Shown piece by piece: positions 35,321 through 45,888 of a DNA stretch of 64,000 bases. Every line of letters starts with the position of its first letter. Position 1 is the stretch's first letter. Source of the DNA: Nocardia sp. SYP-A9097 (GTDB lineage: Bacteria > Actinomycetota > Actinomycetes > Mycobacteriales > Mycobacteriaceae); the NCBI RefSeq assembly GCF_009649815.1, contig NZ_WJIC01000001.1:248001-312000 (forward strand), read 5' to 3'. The notes below the pieces were generated by a model. That model was not told where the DNA came from and made no database searches. It worked only from the letters and a program-made list of their open reading frames with translations. The position numbers and the translations under genes were made by a program.

Positions 35321-35521
35321 TCAGTGCGCTATGTGTGCGACCCACTCGTAAACGGGCAAATTACCCTCCGCGGTGTCCTGCCACCGCGGCGTCACCTTGA
35401 ACCGCTCATACCCATCCCCATGCGCAACCCTCAACTCGATCCCCGGCGGAGTAATCGGCACAATCCGCTGTTCCAGCCCGTCAGGTCCGCCTTCGAGCAC
35501 TGCCTTAGGTGAGCTACTCAT
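35321..35521 (-). CDS. DUF5988 small protein
   Basis: 66 residues: KAVLEGGPDGLEQRIVPITPPG, followed by RVAHGDGYERFKVTPR and LPVYEWVAHIAH. The ALEGGPD-(x)-ERIV, GYE-F and LPVYEW landmarks match the DUF5988 family of small actinobacterial proteins, which often lie near secondary-metabolite or NRPS genes. Function unknown. ATG 35521 has no clear Shine-Dalgarno. It is 76 bp from the accD4 stop on the same strand, so it could be the last gene of that transcription unit. Confidence 0.75.
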   Translation of the reverse strand: MSSSPKAVLEGGPDGLEQRIVPITPPGIELRVAHGDGYERFKVTPRWQDTAEGNLPVYEWVAHIAH

Positions 35522-35597
35522 AGCTGAAGGCTCTCACATCCACCCCACCCGACCGACCGATTCAGCACAATCGGCGAGCCGCGAGCCGTCGTGCGGG

Positions 35598-37142
35598 CTA
35601 AAGCGGCAGCAGGTGGTGTTTGCGGGGGCTGCGGGGCAAGGATTTGTCGCGCAGCAACTGCAGGGCACGACGAATTTCCAGCCGGGTGGCGGCGGGGTCG
35701 ATGACCGCGTCGATGTAGCCGCGCTCGGCCGCCACCCAGGGCGTGGCCATGGTGGCGTTGTAGAAGTCGATCATCTGCTGCCGCATGGCGCGGCGCTGAT
35801 CTTCGGGGGCCGCTTTCAAAGATTTTGCGCCGATGAGGGTTACGGCGGATTCCGCGCCCATGACGGCGATTCGGGCGGTGGGCCAGGCCAGGTTCACGTC
35901 CGCGCCGAGTTGTTTGGAGCCCATGACGGCATAGCCGCCGCCGTAGGACTTGCGGATGACCACGGTGACCTTGGGAACCGTGGCCTCCACGAAGGAGAAG
36001 ATGAAGCGGCCGCCTCGTTTGATGACGCCGATCTTCTCCTGTTCCACACCGGGTAGGAAGCCCGGGGTGTCGACCACGAAGACCAGCGGGAGTTCGAAGG
36101 CGTCGCATAGTCGGACGAAATGGGCGGCCTTGTCCGAGGCGCGGGCGTCCAGGGCTCCGGCGTAGACCATGGGCTGGTTGGCGACCACGCCGACCGGGCG
36201 GCCGTCGACTCTGGCGAAACCGCAGATTACGTTGCGGCCCGCGGATTCTCCGAATTCGTGGAAGTCGCCGTCGTCGAAGATGCGGAGCAGGATTTCATGC
36301 ATGTCATAGCCCGCATTGTCGGCATCGGGGACGATACCGCGCAGTTCCAGATCCGAATCGGTGATCTCCGGTTCCAGGCCCGGGTTCACGATCGGGGCGA
36401 TTTCCTGGCAGCTCGACGGCAGGAAGCCCAGGTAGTGGCGGACCCAATCGAACGCTGCCGCTTCATCTTTCGCGACATGATGGATATTGCCGTACTCGGC
36501 TTGATTGCGTGCGCCGCCGAGCTCCTCGAGGCTGACATCCTCGCCGGTGACCTCACGAATCACCTTGGGACCGGTGACGAACATGTACGCCTCTTCGGTG
36601 GCGACCACGACGTCGGTATTGATCGGCGCGTAGACCGCGCCACCCGCGCAACTGCCCAGAATCATCGAAATCTGTGGCACCAGACCGGAAAGCGGCTCCT
36701 GGCGGCGGCCCAACTCCGCGTACCAGGCCAGTGAGGTGACCGCCTCCTGAACCCGCGCGCCACCCGAATCATTGATACCCACCACCGGGCAGCCGACCTT
36801 CGCCGCGAACTCCATGATCCCAGCGACCTTGCGGCCGAACATCTCTCCCACCGAACCGCCGTACACGGTTTGATCATGGGAGAAGACCGCCACCGGGCGG
36901 CCCTCCACCAAACCGTGCCCGGTGACCACACCATCGCTGTACAAAGCGGACTTATCGCCCGGATTCTTCACCAGCGCACCGATTTCCACGAAGGTGCCCG
37001 GATCCAGCAGCATATTGATCCGGTCGCGGGCGGAAGGGATACCCTTCCGAGCCCGCTTCGCTATCCCCGCTTCGCCCGCCGGTTCGCTCGCGATTGCCAG
37101 CTTGTGTCGCAAGTCGGCGAGTTTCTCTGCGGTCGTGGTCAC
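35598..37142 (-). CDS. accD4: Acyl-CoA carboxylase beta subunit AccD4
   Basis: Carboxyltransferase subunit that carboxylates a long-chain acyl-CoA at C2 to give the alpha-branch extender for Pks13. 514 residues (M. tuberculosis AccD4 has 522). Crotonase-fold N and C halves are visible: [44 protein letters not shown], and later [13 protein letters not shown] and [14 protein letters not shown]. The GTG start (37142) is preceded by AGGGAG. The gene follows pks13 by 52 bp in the same direction, as in mycobacteria. The biotin-carrying partner (AccA3-type) is not in this window. Confidence 0.95.
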   Translation of the reverse strand: MTTTAEKLADLRHKLAIASEPAGEAGIAKRARKGIPSARDRINMLLDPGTFVEIGALVKNPGDKSALYSDGVVTGHGLVEGRPVAVFSHDQTVYGGSVGEMFGRKVAGIMEFAAKVGCPVVGINDSGGARVQEAVTSLAWYAELGRRQEPLSGLVPQISMILGSCAGGAVYAPINTDVVVATEEAYMFVTGPKVIREVTGEDVSLEELGGARNQAEYGNIHHVAKDEAAAFDWVRHYLGFLPSSCQEIAPIVNPGLEPEITDSDLELRGIVPDADNAGYDMHEILLRIFDDGDFHEFGESAGRNVICGFARVDGRPVGVVANQPMVYAGALDARASDKAAHFVRLCDAFELPLVFVVDTPGFLPGVEQEKIGVIKRGGRFIFSFVEATVPKVTVVIRKSYGGGYAVMGSKQLGADVNLAWPTARIAVMGAESAVTLIGAKSLKAAPEDQRRAMRQQMIDFYNATMATPWVAAERGYIDAVIDPAATRLEIRRALQLLRDKSLPRSPRKHHLLPL

Positions 37143-37194
37143 GGGGCTCCCTTCGGCAGAAGCCTACTTTCGCAGAACCTTTTTCGCGGCGGGG

Positions 37195-40100
37195 CTATTT
37201 CGCATGCGTGTCGATTGCCCCAAGTTTCTCGGCCAGGTCGGCACCGATCACACCGATACGCGGTTCGTCGACGATATCGATGTGGTCACCCGGGATGTGG
37301 ATGATCTCCAGATCCGGAATGTGCTGTTCCCAACCACCGTTCGGCAGCCGCTCACCGAAACGCGGTTCCAGTTCGATGATTCCGTCGTGGTAGCGATCGG
37401 CCAGGTAGAGCACCACGTGACCCTCATAACGCTGCGGCGAGATCCGCTGCAACTCACCACCGTCGATGTACGAACTCCGCTGATGCTCGAGCACACCACC
37501 CGGGATATCGACCCCGGCGAACTTGACCAGTTCCAGGACGATATCGATCTGCTCCGCATCGGATGCGCCGGCCAACTCCTCGAGCTGCTCGTCGTCGAGT
37601 TCACCCTCGAAGCCGTAGGTCTTCTTGGCGAAGTTCTGGAAGCGCCGAACCCGATTCACCCGCTCTTCGGGAGTGTCGAGATGCGGCTGCGACGGCAGAG
37701 CCACATCGATCAGACCGACCTCGCGCACATCCGCGCCCTCGGCACGCATGAGCTCGGCGACCTTCAACGCGAACACACCACCGAGCGACCAGCCGTACAG
37801 GAAGTACGGGCCCTCGGGCTGCCGCTTGCGAATCTCCGGAATGTACTGGCGCGCACGCTCTTCGATCGAACCCTCGACGCGCTCGAAACCATACATCGGG
37901 GTACCCGCCGGGAGACGCTTCAGCAGCGGCTCGTAGACGAGGGTGTTACCGCCCGAGGCGTGGAAGACGAAGACCGGCACCGCATCCGAACCGGGTGCCT
38001 GCGCGCGCAGGGTACGCACGAAGCCCTCGACATCGTCGCCGTGCTCCTGATAGGTGGCCACCAACTCGGCCAGCTGCTCGATGGTCCGGGCCGACCGCAC
38101 CTGATCGGCGTCGACCTGGGTCTTCACCCGCTCCGACAGCCGCCCGATGAGCTTGTCCATGGTGGCTTCGTCGAGTTCGGGCAGCTGGTTGAAGATGCCG
38201 CCCGCGGACTTGCCGGTGGCCAGCGCCCAGGTGCCGAAGGCCAGGCGCTCCGGCGCGTTACGCGGCGGCACATTGTCCTTATCGGTCTCGGCGAACTCCG
38301 GTGCGGCTTCGATACCGGCCGGAGCCGTCTCGACATCCGCCGCGGTCAGTGAATTCGATTCCACCGCAGGGGCTTCCGCGGTGATCGTCTCGGCTTCGGC
38401 GATCACATCGGTGGACTCGTTGTCCAGGCGATCGGCGGCGGCCGGCAGTACGGCTGCCGGGTCGGTGCCCGCCGCCATGGCCGCGCGGGCGGCGGCGACC
38501 AGGTCGCCGTCGACGGTGATCTCCTCACCGGCGGCCTGACGGGCGGCGATATCGGCCAGCTCCTCGCGGTGCTCGATGGCGTAGCGCAAAACCTTGCCGA
38601 CCTCGAGCAGGCTGGCGTCCCGGACCGCCTGCAGCTGCAGCTGCGGGATATCGAATTCGTACTCGACGCGGTTCTTGATGCGCATGGCCATCAGCGAGTC
38701 CAGACCCAGCTCCATGAGCGGGATCTCCATGGGCAGATCCTCGACGGCGTAACCCATGGATTCGGCGACAATGATCGCCAGGCGCTGTTCGATGGTCTGC
38801 GAACCGTTCGGGTTCCAGCGCTCACCGGCCTCCTCGACGACCGCGACCGGAGCGGCTTCCACCGCCTTGACCGGCTGTGCCACAACCGATTCCGGCAATG
38901 GCGCACCGGAGGTGACGACGGCGTCGAACAGTGCGCGGAAGACAGAGCCATCCTTGGCGTGCACCGATACCGACGCGCCACCCGGATGCGGGGTGAGCGT
39001 GGTGGTGAGGGTGCCGGCGGCCGGAACCACCCCGTGCGCGACGGACGCGCCCACGGTGACATCCGAAAGCACCTGTGCGGCAGCGGCATTCACCAGCGCG
39101 GCGAGATCCTCGACGGCACTCGCCTGTACCTCCCACACGTGGCGGCCGTCCGGCAGCGCCACATGCGAGCCCGGCATCCGGCTGCTGCCGGCGTCGCCGG
39201 TGAGAGAAACCTTGGGCCAGTACTGCTTTCGCAGGAACGCGGTGCGCGGCACGTCGGCGTAATCACCGGCGGGCAGCAGCGAGGACAGATCCACCGTGTG
39301 GCCCTGCACGTACAGCTGCGCCAAAGCCGAGACGACAGCGGCGGATTCGTCTTCCTTGCGCTTGAGCGTGGGAATCAGCGCCGCATTGTGGACGCCCGCC
39401 GCGAAGGTGGTGCCCAAAACCTGCATGAGCGCAACGGAATTCGGCGCGAGCTCCAGGTACGTGGTGATACCGGTGTTCACGGCCTGCCGGATGGCATTGG
39501 TGAAGTACACCGAGCCGCGCATATTCGTGACCCAGTAGTCCACATCGTGCACGGGCGCGTGCCCGGCACGGTAGACGCCGTCCTTGTGCACGGTCGAGTA
39601 CAGATCGTGCTGCAGCGCGGTCGGCTCCAAACCGGCCAGCTCCGCGGCCAATTCACCGAGCAGCATGTCCATCTGCGAGGTGTGGCCGGCGCCGCGGGTC
39701 TGCAGTACGCGCGCGAATTTGCCCTCGGCCTCGGCGCGCGCCACGATCGCGTGCACCTGATCCGGCGGACCACCGATAACGGTATTGGTGGGCGCGGCGT
39801 ACACCGCGACCTCGAGATCCGGGTAGTCGACGAGGACTTCCTCGATGGCCTCGGCCGAGTACTCGACCAGCGCCATATTGCGCACCTGGTCATCGGTGAG
39901 CATGGCCTCGCCCTCGGCCATCAGCCGCGAGCGCGCGCAGATGACGCGAACCGCGTCCTCCATGGGCAGTCCGCCCGAAATGTACGCTCCCGCAACCTCA
40001 CCCTGCGAGTGGCCGACCACGCCCTCCGGCTGTGCGCCGTGCGCGCGCAGAATCGCGGCCAGGCCGAGCTGGATGGTGAAGGTACCGACCTGGCCGGTAC

Positions 40101-42378
40101 CGATATCCCAGTCCCGCTCGTCATCGAGGATCATCTCGACGACCGAGTAACCGGCCTCGTCCTGCACGTACTCGTCGACCTCGTCGACGGTCCTACGGAA
40201 GATGGTGTTCTCGGTGTAGAGCTGCTTGCCCATCTTGCGATGCTGCGCACCGAAACCGGCCATCACCCACAGCGCGCCCTTGGCGGCGGGGGAATCGGCG
40301 GTGAAGACACCGGTGCCCGGCTTGCCCTCGACGATGGCGCGCAGGCCCGCGACGGCCTCTTCATGATTCTTGGCGATGACCACACCGCGCGAGCGGCCGT
40401 GATTGCGCTTGGCCAGCGATCGCGCCACATCGGCGAGCGGAGTCGCCTGTCCCGCTTCGGATTCCAGCCAATCGGCAAGATCCGTCGCGGCGCGCTTACG
40501 GCGGGAGGGCAGGTACGCCGAGACCGGCAGGATCAGCGGCAGCGGCTCCTCGCGGGTCCACTCCTGTTCCGGCGCACCGGCATCGAGCAGCTTCTCGGCC
40601 TCGGCGACCACATCGGTGGTCTCGTCATCGAGGTCCGCGGCATCGGAGCGCGCGGGCACGGTCGCGGGCGGCACGTACTCCTGGATGACCACGTGCGCAT
40701 TGGTGCCACCGAAACCGAAACCGGAGACACCGATCGTGGCGGTACCGCTGTAACGCGGGATCTCGGTCGGCTGATCGACGACCTTCAGGTGCACCTGATC
40801 CCACGGGATGAAGGGATTCGGGCTCGTGTAGTTGATGGTCGGCGGAATGACGTTGTGCTGCAACGCCAGAATCACCTTGGCCAGACCGGCCGCACTCGCA
40901 CCGGACTCCAGGTGACCGAAGTTCGTCTTGGCCGAACCCAGCAGGGCAGGCTTGTCGGCATCGCGGCCACGACCGACCACCCGGCCCAGCGCATCGGCCT
41001 CGATCGGGTCACCGATCAGCGTGCCGGTGCCGTGCGCCTCGATGTAATCGACGCTGGACGGCGCGATTCCGGCATCCCGGTAGGCGCGACGCAGCACCTC
41101 GGCCTGCGCGTCCGGATTCGGCGCGAGCATGCCATTGGAGCGGCCGTCGTTGTTGACCGCCGAACCCTTGACGACGGCGTAGATCTTGTCCCCATCGCGC
41201 TCGGCATCGGCCAGGCGCTTGAGCACCACCAGGGCGCCGCCCTCACCACGTACGAAACCGTCTGCGTCGGACGAGAACGCCTTGAGGCGGCCGTCCTTCG
41301 CGATACCGCCATTAGCGTCGAAGCCCAGCGTGGGCATCGGCGCCACCAGCGCGTTCACGCCGCCGGCCAGCGCCAGATCGGCCTCACCGCTGCGCAGCGC
41401 ACGCACTGCGTCGTGGACCGCCACCAGCGAGGACGAGCACGCGGTATCGATAGCCACGGACGGACCACGGAAGTCGAAGAAGTACGAGGTGCGGTTGGCG
41501 ATGATCGACGAGACGCTGCCCATGATGGCGTATGCCTCGGCCGACAGCGGCGTCTTCGCCTCCTGCTGGGTGCTGCCGACTGCCATCGCCGCGATCAGCA
41601 TGAACTCATTGCCCGACGAGCCGACGTACACGCCGACCGACCGCCCCTTGAGGGTGTTCGCCGGAATCCTGGCGTGCTCCAACGCTTCCCAGGTGAGCTC
41701 CATGGTCAACCGCTGCTGCGGGTCCATGCGCTCCACCTCGACCGGCGAGGTAGCGAAGAATTCGGCGTCGAAGCCCTTGATCACTTCCTGATCGAGGTAG
41801 CCACCCTTCGTGTTCGCGTTCGCGATGGCCTCGGCCGCTCGCGGGTCGCTCATGAACTCGGACCAGCGGCCCTCGGGTAGATCGCGGATGCCGTCACCGC
41901 GATTGATCAGGAATTCCCACGTGGATTCGGGTGTCTCGCCCGCACCCGGCAAACGCGTGGACAAACCGACGATCGCGATATCGTGCGCCTCGTCCGGCGA
42001 ATACCCCGCCGTGTAGAACGAGTCGTCAGCCGATTCGGCCGGAAGATCGGGTTCCCCGTTGATGATTCGCTCCGCGAGCGAAGCGATCGTCGGGTGCTGA
42101 TAGACGATGGTCGCATTGAGCACGACCCCGGTGAGGTCCTCGATATCCCCGCCTAGCGCGAGCGCATCCCGCGAGGCCAGGCCGAATTCCTCCATCGGCC
42201 GTTCCACGGTGATCTGCTCGTACGGCTGCCCGGTGGCGTCGGCGACCCAGCGGCGCAGCCACTCACGCAGCTCCGTCACGGTCATATTCGCGCCGGTGGG
42301 TTCCGGTTTCGCGGCGTCGGACGCCGTCGGAGCATTGTCGGTCGTCTGGGTGGGGGACGTGCCCTCGTTCTCAGCCAT
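37195..42378 (-). CDS. pks13: Mycolic acid condensing polyketide synthase Pks13
   Basis: Condenses the FadD32-activated meromycolyl chain with the AccD4-carboxylated acyl chain and releases the mycolic beta-ketoester. 1727 residues (1733 in M. tuberculosis). Domain order: N-terminal ACP with FGLAS (Ser69), ketosynthase from about 132 with DTACSSS (Cys314), acyltransferase with GHSQGE (Ser791), second ACP with LGLDSL (Ser1228), and thioesterase with GWSLGG (Ser1531). All active-site residues are present. ATG 42378 is preceded by GAGGAAC. A hairpin lies in the gap to fadD32. A long open frame on the opposite strand (38569-41880) is a codon-bias shadow. Confidence 0.97.
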   Translation of the reverse strand: MAENEGTSPTQTTDNAPTASDAAKPEPTGANMTVTELREWLRRWVADATGQPYEQITVERPMEEFGLASRDALALGGDIEDLTGVVLNATIVYQHPTIASLAERIINGEPDLPAESADDSFYTAGYSPDEAHDIAIVGLSTRLPGAGETPESTWEFLINRGDGIRDLPEGRWSEFMSDPRAAEAIANANTKGGYLDQEVIKGFDAEFFATSPVEVERMDPQQRLTMELTWEALEHARIPANTLKGRSVGVYVGSSGNEFMLIAAMAVGSTQQEAKTPLSAEAYAIMGSVSSIIANRTSYFFDFRGPSVAIDTACSSSLVAVHDAVRALRSGEADLALAGGVNALVAPMPTLGFDANGGIAKDGRLKAFSSDADGFVRGEGGALVVLKRLADAERDGDKIYAVVKGSAVNNDGRSNGMLAPNPDAQAEVLRRAYRDAGIAPSSVDYIEAHGTGTLIGDPIEADALGRVVGRGRDADKPALLGSAKTNFGHLESGASAAGLAKVILALQHNVIPPTINYTSPNPFIPWDQVHLKVVDQPTEIPRYSGTATIGVSGFGFGGTNAHVVIQEYVPPATVPARSDAADLDDETTDVVAEAEKLLDAGAPEQEWTREEPLPLILPVSAYLPSRRKRAATDLADWLESEAGQATPLADVARSLAKRNHGRSRGVVIAKNHEEAVAGLRAIVEGKPGTGVFTADSPAAKGALWVMAGFGAQHRKMGKQLYTENTIFRRTVDEVDEYVQDEAGYSVVEMILDDERDWDIGTGQVGTFTIQLGLAAILRAHGAQPEGVVGHSQGEVAGAYISGGLPMEDAVRVICARSRLMAEGEAMLTDDQVRNMALVEYSAEAIEEVLVDYPDLEVAVYAAPTNTVIGGPPDQVHAIVARAEAEGKFARVLQTRGAGHTSQMDMLLGELAAELAGLEPTALQHDLYSTVHKDGVYRAGHAPVHDVDYWVTNMRGSVYFTNAIRQAVNTGITTYLELAPNSVALMQVLGTTFAAGVHNAALIPTLKRKEDESAAVVSALAQLYVQGHTVDLSSLLPAGDYADVPRTAFLRKQYWPKVSLTGDAGSSRMPGSHVALPDGRHVWEVQASAVEDLAALVNAAAAQVLSDVTVGASVAHGVVPAAGTLTTTLTPHPGGASVSVHAKDGSVFRALFDAVVTSGAPLPESVVAQPVKAVEAAPVAVVEEAGERWNPNGSQTIEQRLAIIVAESMGYAVEDLPMEIPLMELGLDSLMAMRIKNRVEYEFDIPQLQLQAVRDASLLEVGKVLRYAIEHREELADIAARQAAGEEITVDGDLVAAARAAMAAGTDPAAVLPAAADRLDNESTDVIAEAETITAEAPAVESNSLTAADVETAPAGIEAAPEFAETDKDNVPPRNAPERLAFGTWALATGKSAGGIFNQLPELDEATMDKLIGRLSERVKTQVDADQVRSARTIEQLAELVATYQEHGDDVEGFVRTLRAQAPGSDAVPVFVFHASGGNTLVYEPLLKRLPAGTPMYGFERVEGSIEERARQYIPEIRKRQPEGPYFLYGWSLGGVFALKVAELMRAEGADVREVGLIDVALPSQPHLDTPEERVNRVRRFQNFAKKTYGFEGELDDEQLEELAGASDAEQIDIVLELVKFAGVDIPGGVLEHQRSSYIDGGELQRISPQRYEGHVVLYLADRYHDGIIELEPRFGERLPNGGWEQHIPDLEIIHIPGDHIDIVDEPRIGVIGADLAEKLGAIDTHAK

Positions 42379-42454
42379 CAGTTCCTCAAGCTACCTGTCT
42401 GCGTTCGATGCGCGGCAGTGATTCGGACGTTCGAAGCGGCCCAGCTTCATGCAT

Positions 42455-42488
42455 GAGTGGCGCGGACCCGTCAAGGCCCGCGCCACTC
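42455..42488 (-). terminator. Hairpin between fadD32 and pks13
   Basis: GAGTGGCGCGG/CCGCGCCACTC, an 11-bp perfect stem with a 12-nt loop, 19 bp beyond the fadD32 stop. It could attenuate transcription of pks13 from the fadD32 promoter or protect mRNA ends. Confidence 0.5.
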
Positions 42489-42506
42489 CACGTTAGATGC
42501 TCCGCC

Positions 42507-44429
42507 TCACTCCTCGTCAGGAGCATCGGGGAAAGCCTGCTGCGTGTAACCACCACGCAGCGTGCCTTCGATGTACGCCGCCCGGCAGGCGGCGCGCGCG
42601 ATCTTGCCACTGGAGGTACGCGGAATCGAGCCCGCGGGTACCAGCAGAATGTCGCGGGCGGTGACGCCGTGGCGGGTGGAGAGCGCACCACGCACCACAT
42701 CCGCGATCGGACCCGGATCGGCCTTGCCCGCACCGGGACCACGCTCGGCCACGATGACCAGCTGTTCGGAACCGTCGTCCGGGTCGAAGCTCAGGCCCGA
42801 ATGACTGTCCTGCGCAAAGACTTCCGCGGGCAGCTGGTTGGCCGGAACCGAGAACGCGGCGACGAAGCCGGGGCGCAGCGCCTTGGAGGCCTCCTGTGCG
42901 GAGAACTCCAGATCCTGCGGATAGTGATTGCGGCCGTCCACGATGACCAGGTCCTTGACGCGGCCGGTGATGTACAGCTCGCCGTCCACGTACACGCCGT
43001 AGTCGCCGGTGCGCAGCCAATTGCCGTCGGCCGGAACACCTTCGGCGTGCGAGCCGTCGGCGACCCGGTTGACGATCCGGTTCCGGAAGGTCTTCTGGGT
43101 CTCCTCGGCGCGACCCCAGTAGCCGATGCCGACATTGTTGCCGTGCAACCAGATCTCGCCGACCCTGCCCTCGGGCAGTTCGGTCGCGCCCTCGGGGGCA
43201 TCGACCGATTCGGGGTCCACGATGGCACCCCACTGCGAGAGCGACACATAGCCGCAGGAGACCTGGGCGATGGAGTTCGGCGTGCCCTGCTCGACCTTCA
43301 CGATGTGACCGGCATTGAGTTCGGTGCGGTCGACGTAGATGACCTTGGCCTCGTCCTCGTGCCGGGTGGCGGAGACGAACAGGGTCGCCTCGGCCATGCC
43401 GTAACAGGGCTTGATGGCGGTCTTGGGCAGGCCGTACGGCGCGAACGCCTCGTTGAACTTCTTCATCGACCCGGTGGTCACCGGCTCGGAGCCGTTGATC
43501 AGGCCGATCACATTCGAAAGATCCAGCGACTCACCGGCCTTCGGCACGGCACGCGCGGCGGCGTGCTCGAACGCGAAGTTCGGTGCGGCGGCGAAGGTTC
43601 CGGCGCCGTCCGAGACCGCGGCCAGTTCCTGGATCCAGCGTGAGGGCCGGCGCACGAACGCGGACGGCGACATGATGGTGATGTACTTACCGCCCACGGC
43701 GGGCAGGATCACCGTCAGCAGACCCATGTCGTGGTACAGCGGCAGCCAGGTGACGCCGCGCGAATTCCAGTTCAGGTCCAGCGCGTTCACCATCTGCAGC
43801 ACATTGGTGCCGACACCGCGGTGGGTGATCTCGACACCCGCCGGAGTGCGTGTCGAACCCGAGGTGTATTGCAGGTACGCGATATCGTCGACCGCGATAT
43901 CGGGGCGGATCCACGACTCGCCGACACTGTCGGGGATCGCGTCCACCGCGATGATCCGGGGCCGCTGCGCCGCAGGGAGTCCGCGGAAGAACTGGCGGAC
44001 ACCGGCGGCCGAGGAGCTGGCCGTCAGGATCGCCGCGGGCGTGCAGTCACCGAGCACCGCGTGCAGGCGATCGGTGTGGCCCGGCTCGTCCGGATCGAAC
44101 AGGGGTACCGAGATGGTGCCCGCATAGATGGCAGCGAAGAAGGAGATGACGTAGTCCAGGCCCTGGGGGGCCAGGATCGCGACACGATCACCACGCTTGG
44201 TCACCTGCTGAAGACGTGCAGCCACCGCGCGCAGCCGAACGCCGAACTGACTCCAGGTCAGATCCTGATAAACACCGTCGCGCTCACGTGAGTAGTCGAT
44301 GTACCGGTAGGCCAGATCATCGGCGTCGTTCCCGTGCGTGTGCTTCTCGACGTAGTCGACGAGGGTGCGCCCCTCGGGAATCGTGATGTTCCCCGTTTCG
44401 TCGAGGTAATCGTCGAAAGTCTCGTCCAT
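42507..44429 (-). CDS. fadD32: Long-chain fatty acid AMP ligase FadD32
   Basis: Activates the meromycolic acid as acyl-AMP and loads it on the N-terminal ACP of Pks13. 640 residues from ATG 44429, preceded by GGAGGAGAAGGA, a very strong ribosome site. Motifs: [15 protein letters not shown] (ATP loop), [30 protein letters not shown], and [16 protein letters not shown]. These fit FAAL-type ligases, which carry an insertion and form acyl-AMP instead of acyl-CoA. It heads fadD32-pks13-accD4 on the minus strand, exactly as in M. tuberculosis. Confidence 0.96.
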   Translation of the reverse strand: MDETFDDYLDETGNITIPEGRTLVDYVEKHTHGNDADDLAYRYIDYSRERDGVYQDLTWSQFGVRLRAVAARLQQVTKRGDRVAILAPQGLDYVISFFAAIYAGTISVPLFDPDEPGHTDRLHAVLGDCTPAAILTASSSAAGVRQFFRGLPAAQRPRIIAVDAIPDSVGESWIRPDIAVDDIAYLQYTSGSTRTPAGVEITHRGVGTNVLQMVNALDLNWNSRGVTWLPLYHDMGLLTVILPAVGGKYITIMSPSAFVRRPSRWIQELAAVSDGAGTFAAAPNFAFEHAAARAVPKAGESLDLSNVIGLINGSEPVTTGSMKKFNEAFAPYGLPKTAIKPCYGMAEATLFVSATRHEDEAKVIYVDRTELNAGHIVKVEQGTPNSIAQVSCGYVSLSQWGAIVDPESVDAPEGATELPEGRVGEIWLHGNNVGIGYWGRAEETQKTFRNRIVNRVADGSHAEGVPADGNWLRTGDYGVYVDGELYITGRVKDLVIVDGRNHYPQDLEFSAQEASKALRPGFVAAFSVPANQLPAEVFAQDSHSGLSFDPDDGSEQLVIVAERGPGAGKADPGPIADVVRGALSTRHGVTARDILLVPAGSIPRTSSGKIARAACRAAYIEGTLRGGYTQQAFPDAPDEE

Positions 44430-44910
44430 TCCTTCTTCTCCTCCGAGGCACACGCAGCAATGACGGCGACTATGCCGCTGTTGCCTGTGAGGCCCCGACT
44501 TTTCGCCCGCGGGGAGCTCTCGTTGAGAGCCGACCTGCAGAATTCTGTTGCGGTCTGCGCGGTGACCGTCTACTGGCTAGATGTACTCAAACCAGGGTCA
44601 TGTTACAGAGGAGCCACCCTGCCATGCTCTGGACGGCTGAACATATCCCAGCTCACTCGACTCGCTAGCACGGGATCACCGGCGCGAATGTGGCTGTATG
44701 GGTGCGCAACCCGCCCGCTACGGGACGAGGATGTGAGTTGTCGCACCCGGGTTACCCGGGCGAGGGACGGCGCGGGTGTGCCGAACCCCACTGCTGTCAT
44801 CAACACCTGCTCCTGGCTGTCCGGATCGAGACTCGGCACCCTACTGGCCGGTACCACGACCCGCAGCACTTTACAGCGTGACCCTGAAACTGGGGGGTCG
44901 GTCGGAACTC
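44430..44910. other. 481-bp intergenic region upstream of fadD32
   Basis: No convincing gene on either strand. It holds the fadD32 promoter region and a small hairpin GCTCTC-GTT-GAGAGC (44516-44530). An AT-richer patch at 44570-44620 is the most likely promoter area on the minus strand, but no clean -10/-35 pair is visible. Confidence 0.5.
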
Positions 44911-45888
44911 TCAGGAGTGCGCGGGGTGCGGGGCGTTCTCGATCAGGCCATCGGCCCAGTTGACGGTCCATTGGGTGGCCGTGGTTCCGTTGTCCTCCAC
45001 CGCGTATCCGTTGTAGAGGCTGTGCACCGGATTGCCCGCGGCCTTCACCAGGGTGCCGACGCTGCCGAGCAGATTCATCGGATTCAGTGCCTGCTTGGGT
45101 GAGTCACAGATCAGGTCGCCCGGAGCGCAGATGGTGAAGGCGCGATTGGCCAACTCGCCGAAGCCTTCTCGCGGACCGGTCATGGTGATACCCGGCACGT
45201 TCAAACCGCGCAGCGACACCTCCGCGCCCACTCCGGCCGGCGGCTGCCCGATCTCGGTCGCTTGTCCAGGCCCCTGATCACGCCGTCCGTCCGCGATGAC
45301 CATCACGCCCAGCACCTTCTTCGCCGGGACCGGTCCCTTGCCCGCACCGATCTGCGCGGACACGTCACCGGCGACCACCGCGCCCTGCGAGAAGCCGACG
45401 ATCACGTAATTGGTGAGCGGGCAGGCCTTGTAGGTGGCGGCCAGCTTGTCGGTCGCGCGCTTGGTGCCCTCGGAACGCGAGTTGTTATAGGACTGCTGAC
45501 CGTCCGGCGGCAGCGCGATCGGATTGGAGAACTGCGCCACGTACGGGACGGTGTAGACCTCCAGCCGGTCGTTCGGGAACTTCTCCCGGACCGGGTTGGA
45601 GATATTGAGCATGAGCGACGCCGGATTCGCGGACGGGTTGTGCGGATCGTCAGTGCTGTTCGACTCCCAGGTGCCGGGCACCGACAGGAACAACACGTCC
45701 GGGCAGTCGGCCGACTGCGAGGTCGGCTCCTTCGGCCCGGGCGGCTTGGGACCCGGCAACCGCAGCCGGCCCGCCAGCAGGTACCACAGCAGCAGCACCA
45801 CGATGATGACGATCACGATCACGGCGATGAGCAGTAGGCAACCCGCCGGTTTCGACCGGCGTCCGGAGCGGCGTCGCGAGATGGTCAC
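44911..45888 (-). CDS. Membrane-anchored cutinase-like phospholipase/thioesterase (Rv3802c-like)
   Basis: 325 residues from GTG 45888. A basic N-terminus and one long hydrophobic helix (17-40) anchor it; a Pro-rich linker follows. The cutinase domain has GFSQG (nucleophile Ser), an Asp in APGDLICDSP and a His in NPVHSLYNGY. In M. tuberculosis the protein in the same position, Rv3802c (Culp6), is an essential phospholipase/thioesterase inhibited by tetrahydrolipstatin and implicated in mycolate metabolism. The start overlaps the upstream lipoprotein stop by 4 bases (GTGA), so the two are translationally coupled. Confidence 0.92.
   Translation of the reverse strand: MTISRRRSGRRSKPAGCLLLIAVIVIVIIVVLLLWYLLAGRLRLPGPKPPGPKEPTSQSADCPDVLFLSVPGTWESNSTDDPHNPSANPASLMLNISNPVREKFPNDRLEVYTVPYVAQFSNPIALPPDGQQSYNNSRSEGTKRATDKLAATYKACPLTNYVIVGFSQGAVVAGDVSAQIGAGKGPVPAKKVLGVMVIADGRRDQGPGQATEIGQPPAGVGAEVSLRGLNVPGITMTGPREGFGELANRAFTICAPGDLICDSPKQALNPMNLLGSVGTLVKAAGNPVHSLYNGYAVEDNGTTATQWTVNWADGLIENAPHPAHS

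Noticed and set aside
38569-41880. 1103-codon open frame on the plus strand opposite pks13
   Set aside because: Pks13 on the other strand has full domain structure; the plus-strand translation has no recognisable domain and its openness follows from GC-rich third positions.
44430-44910. Small coding gene in the gap upstream of fadD32
   Set aside because: Short open frames here lack ribosome sites, family motifs and consistent codon bias.
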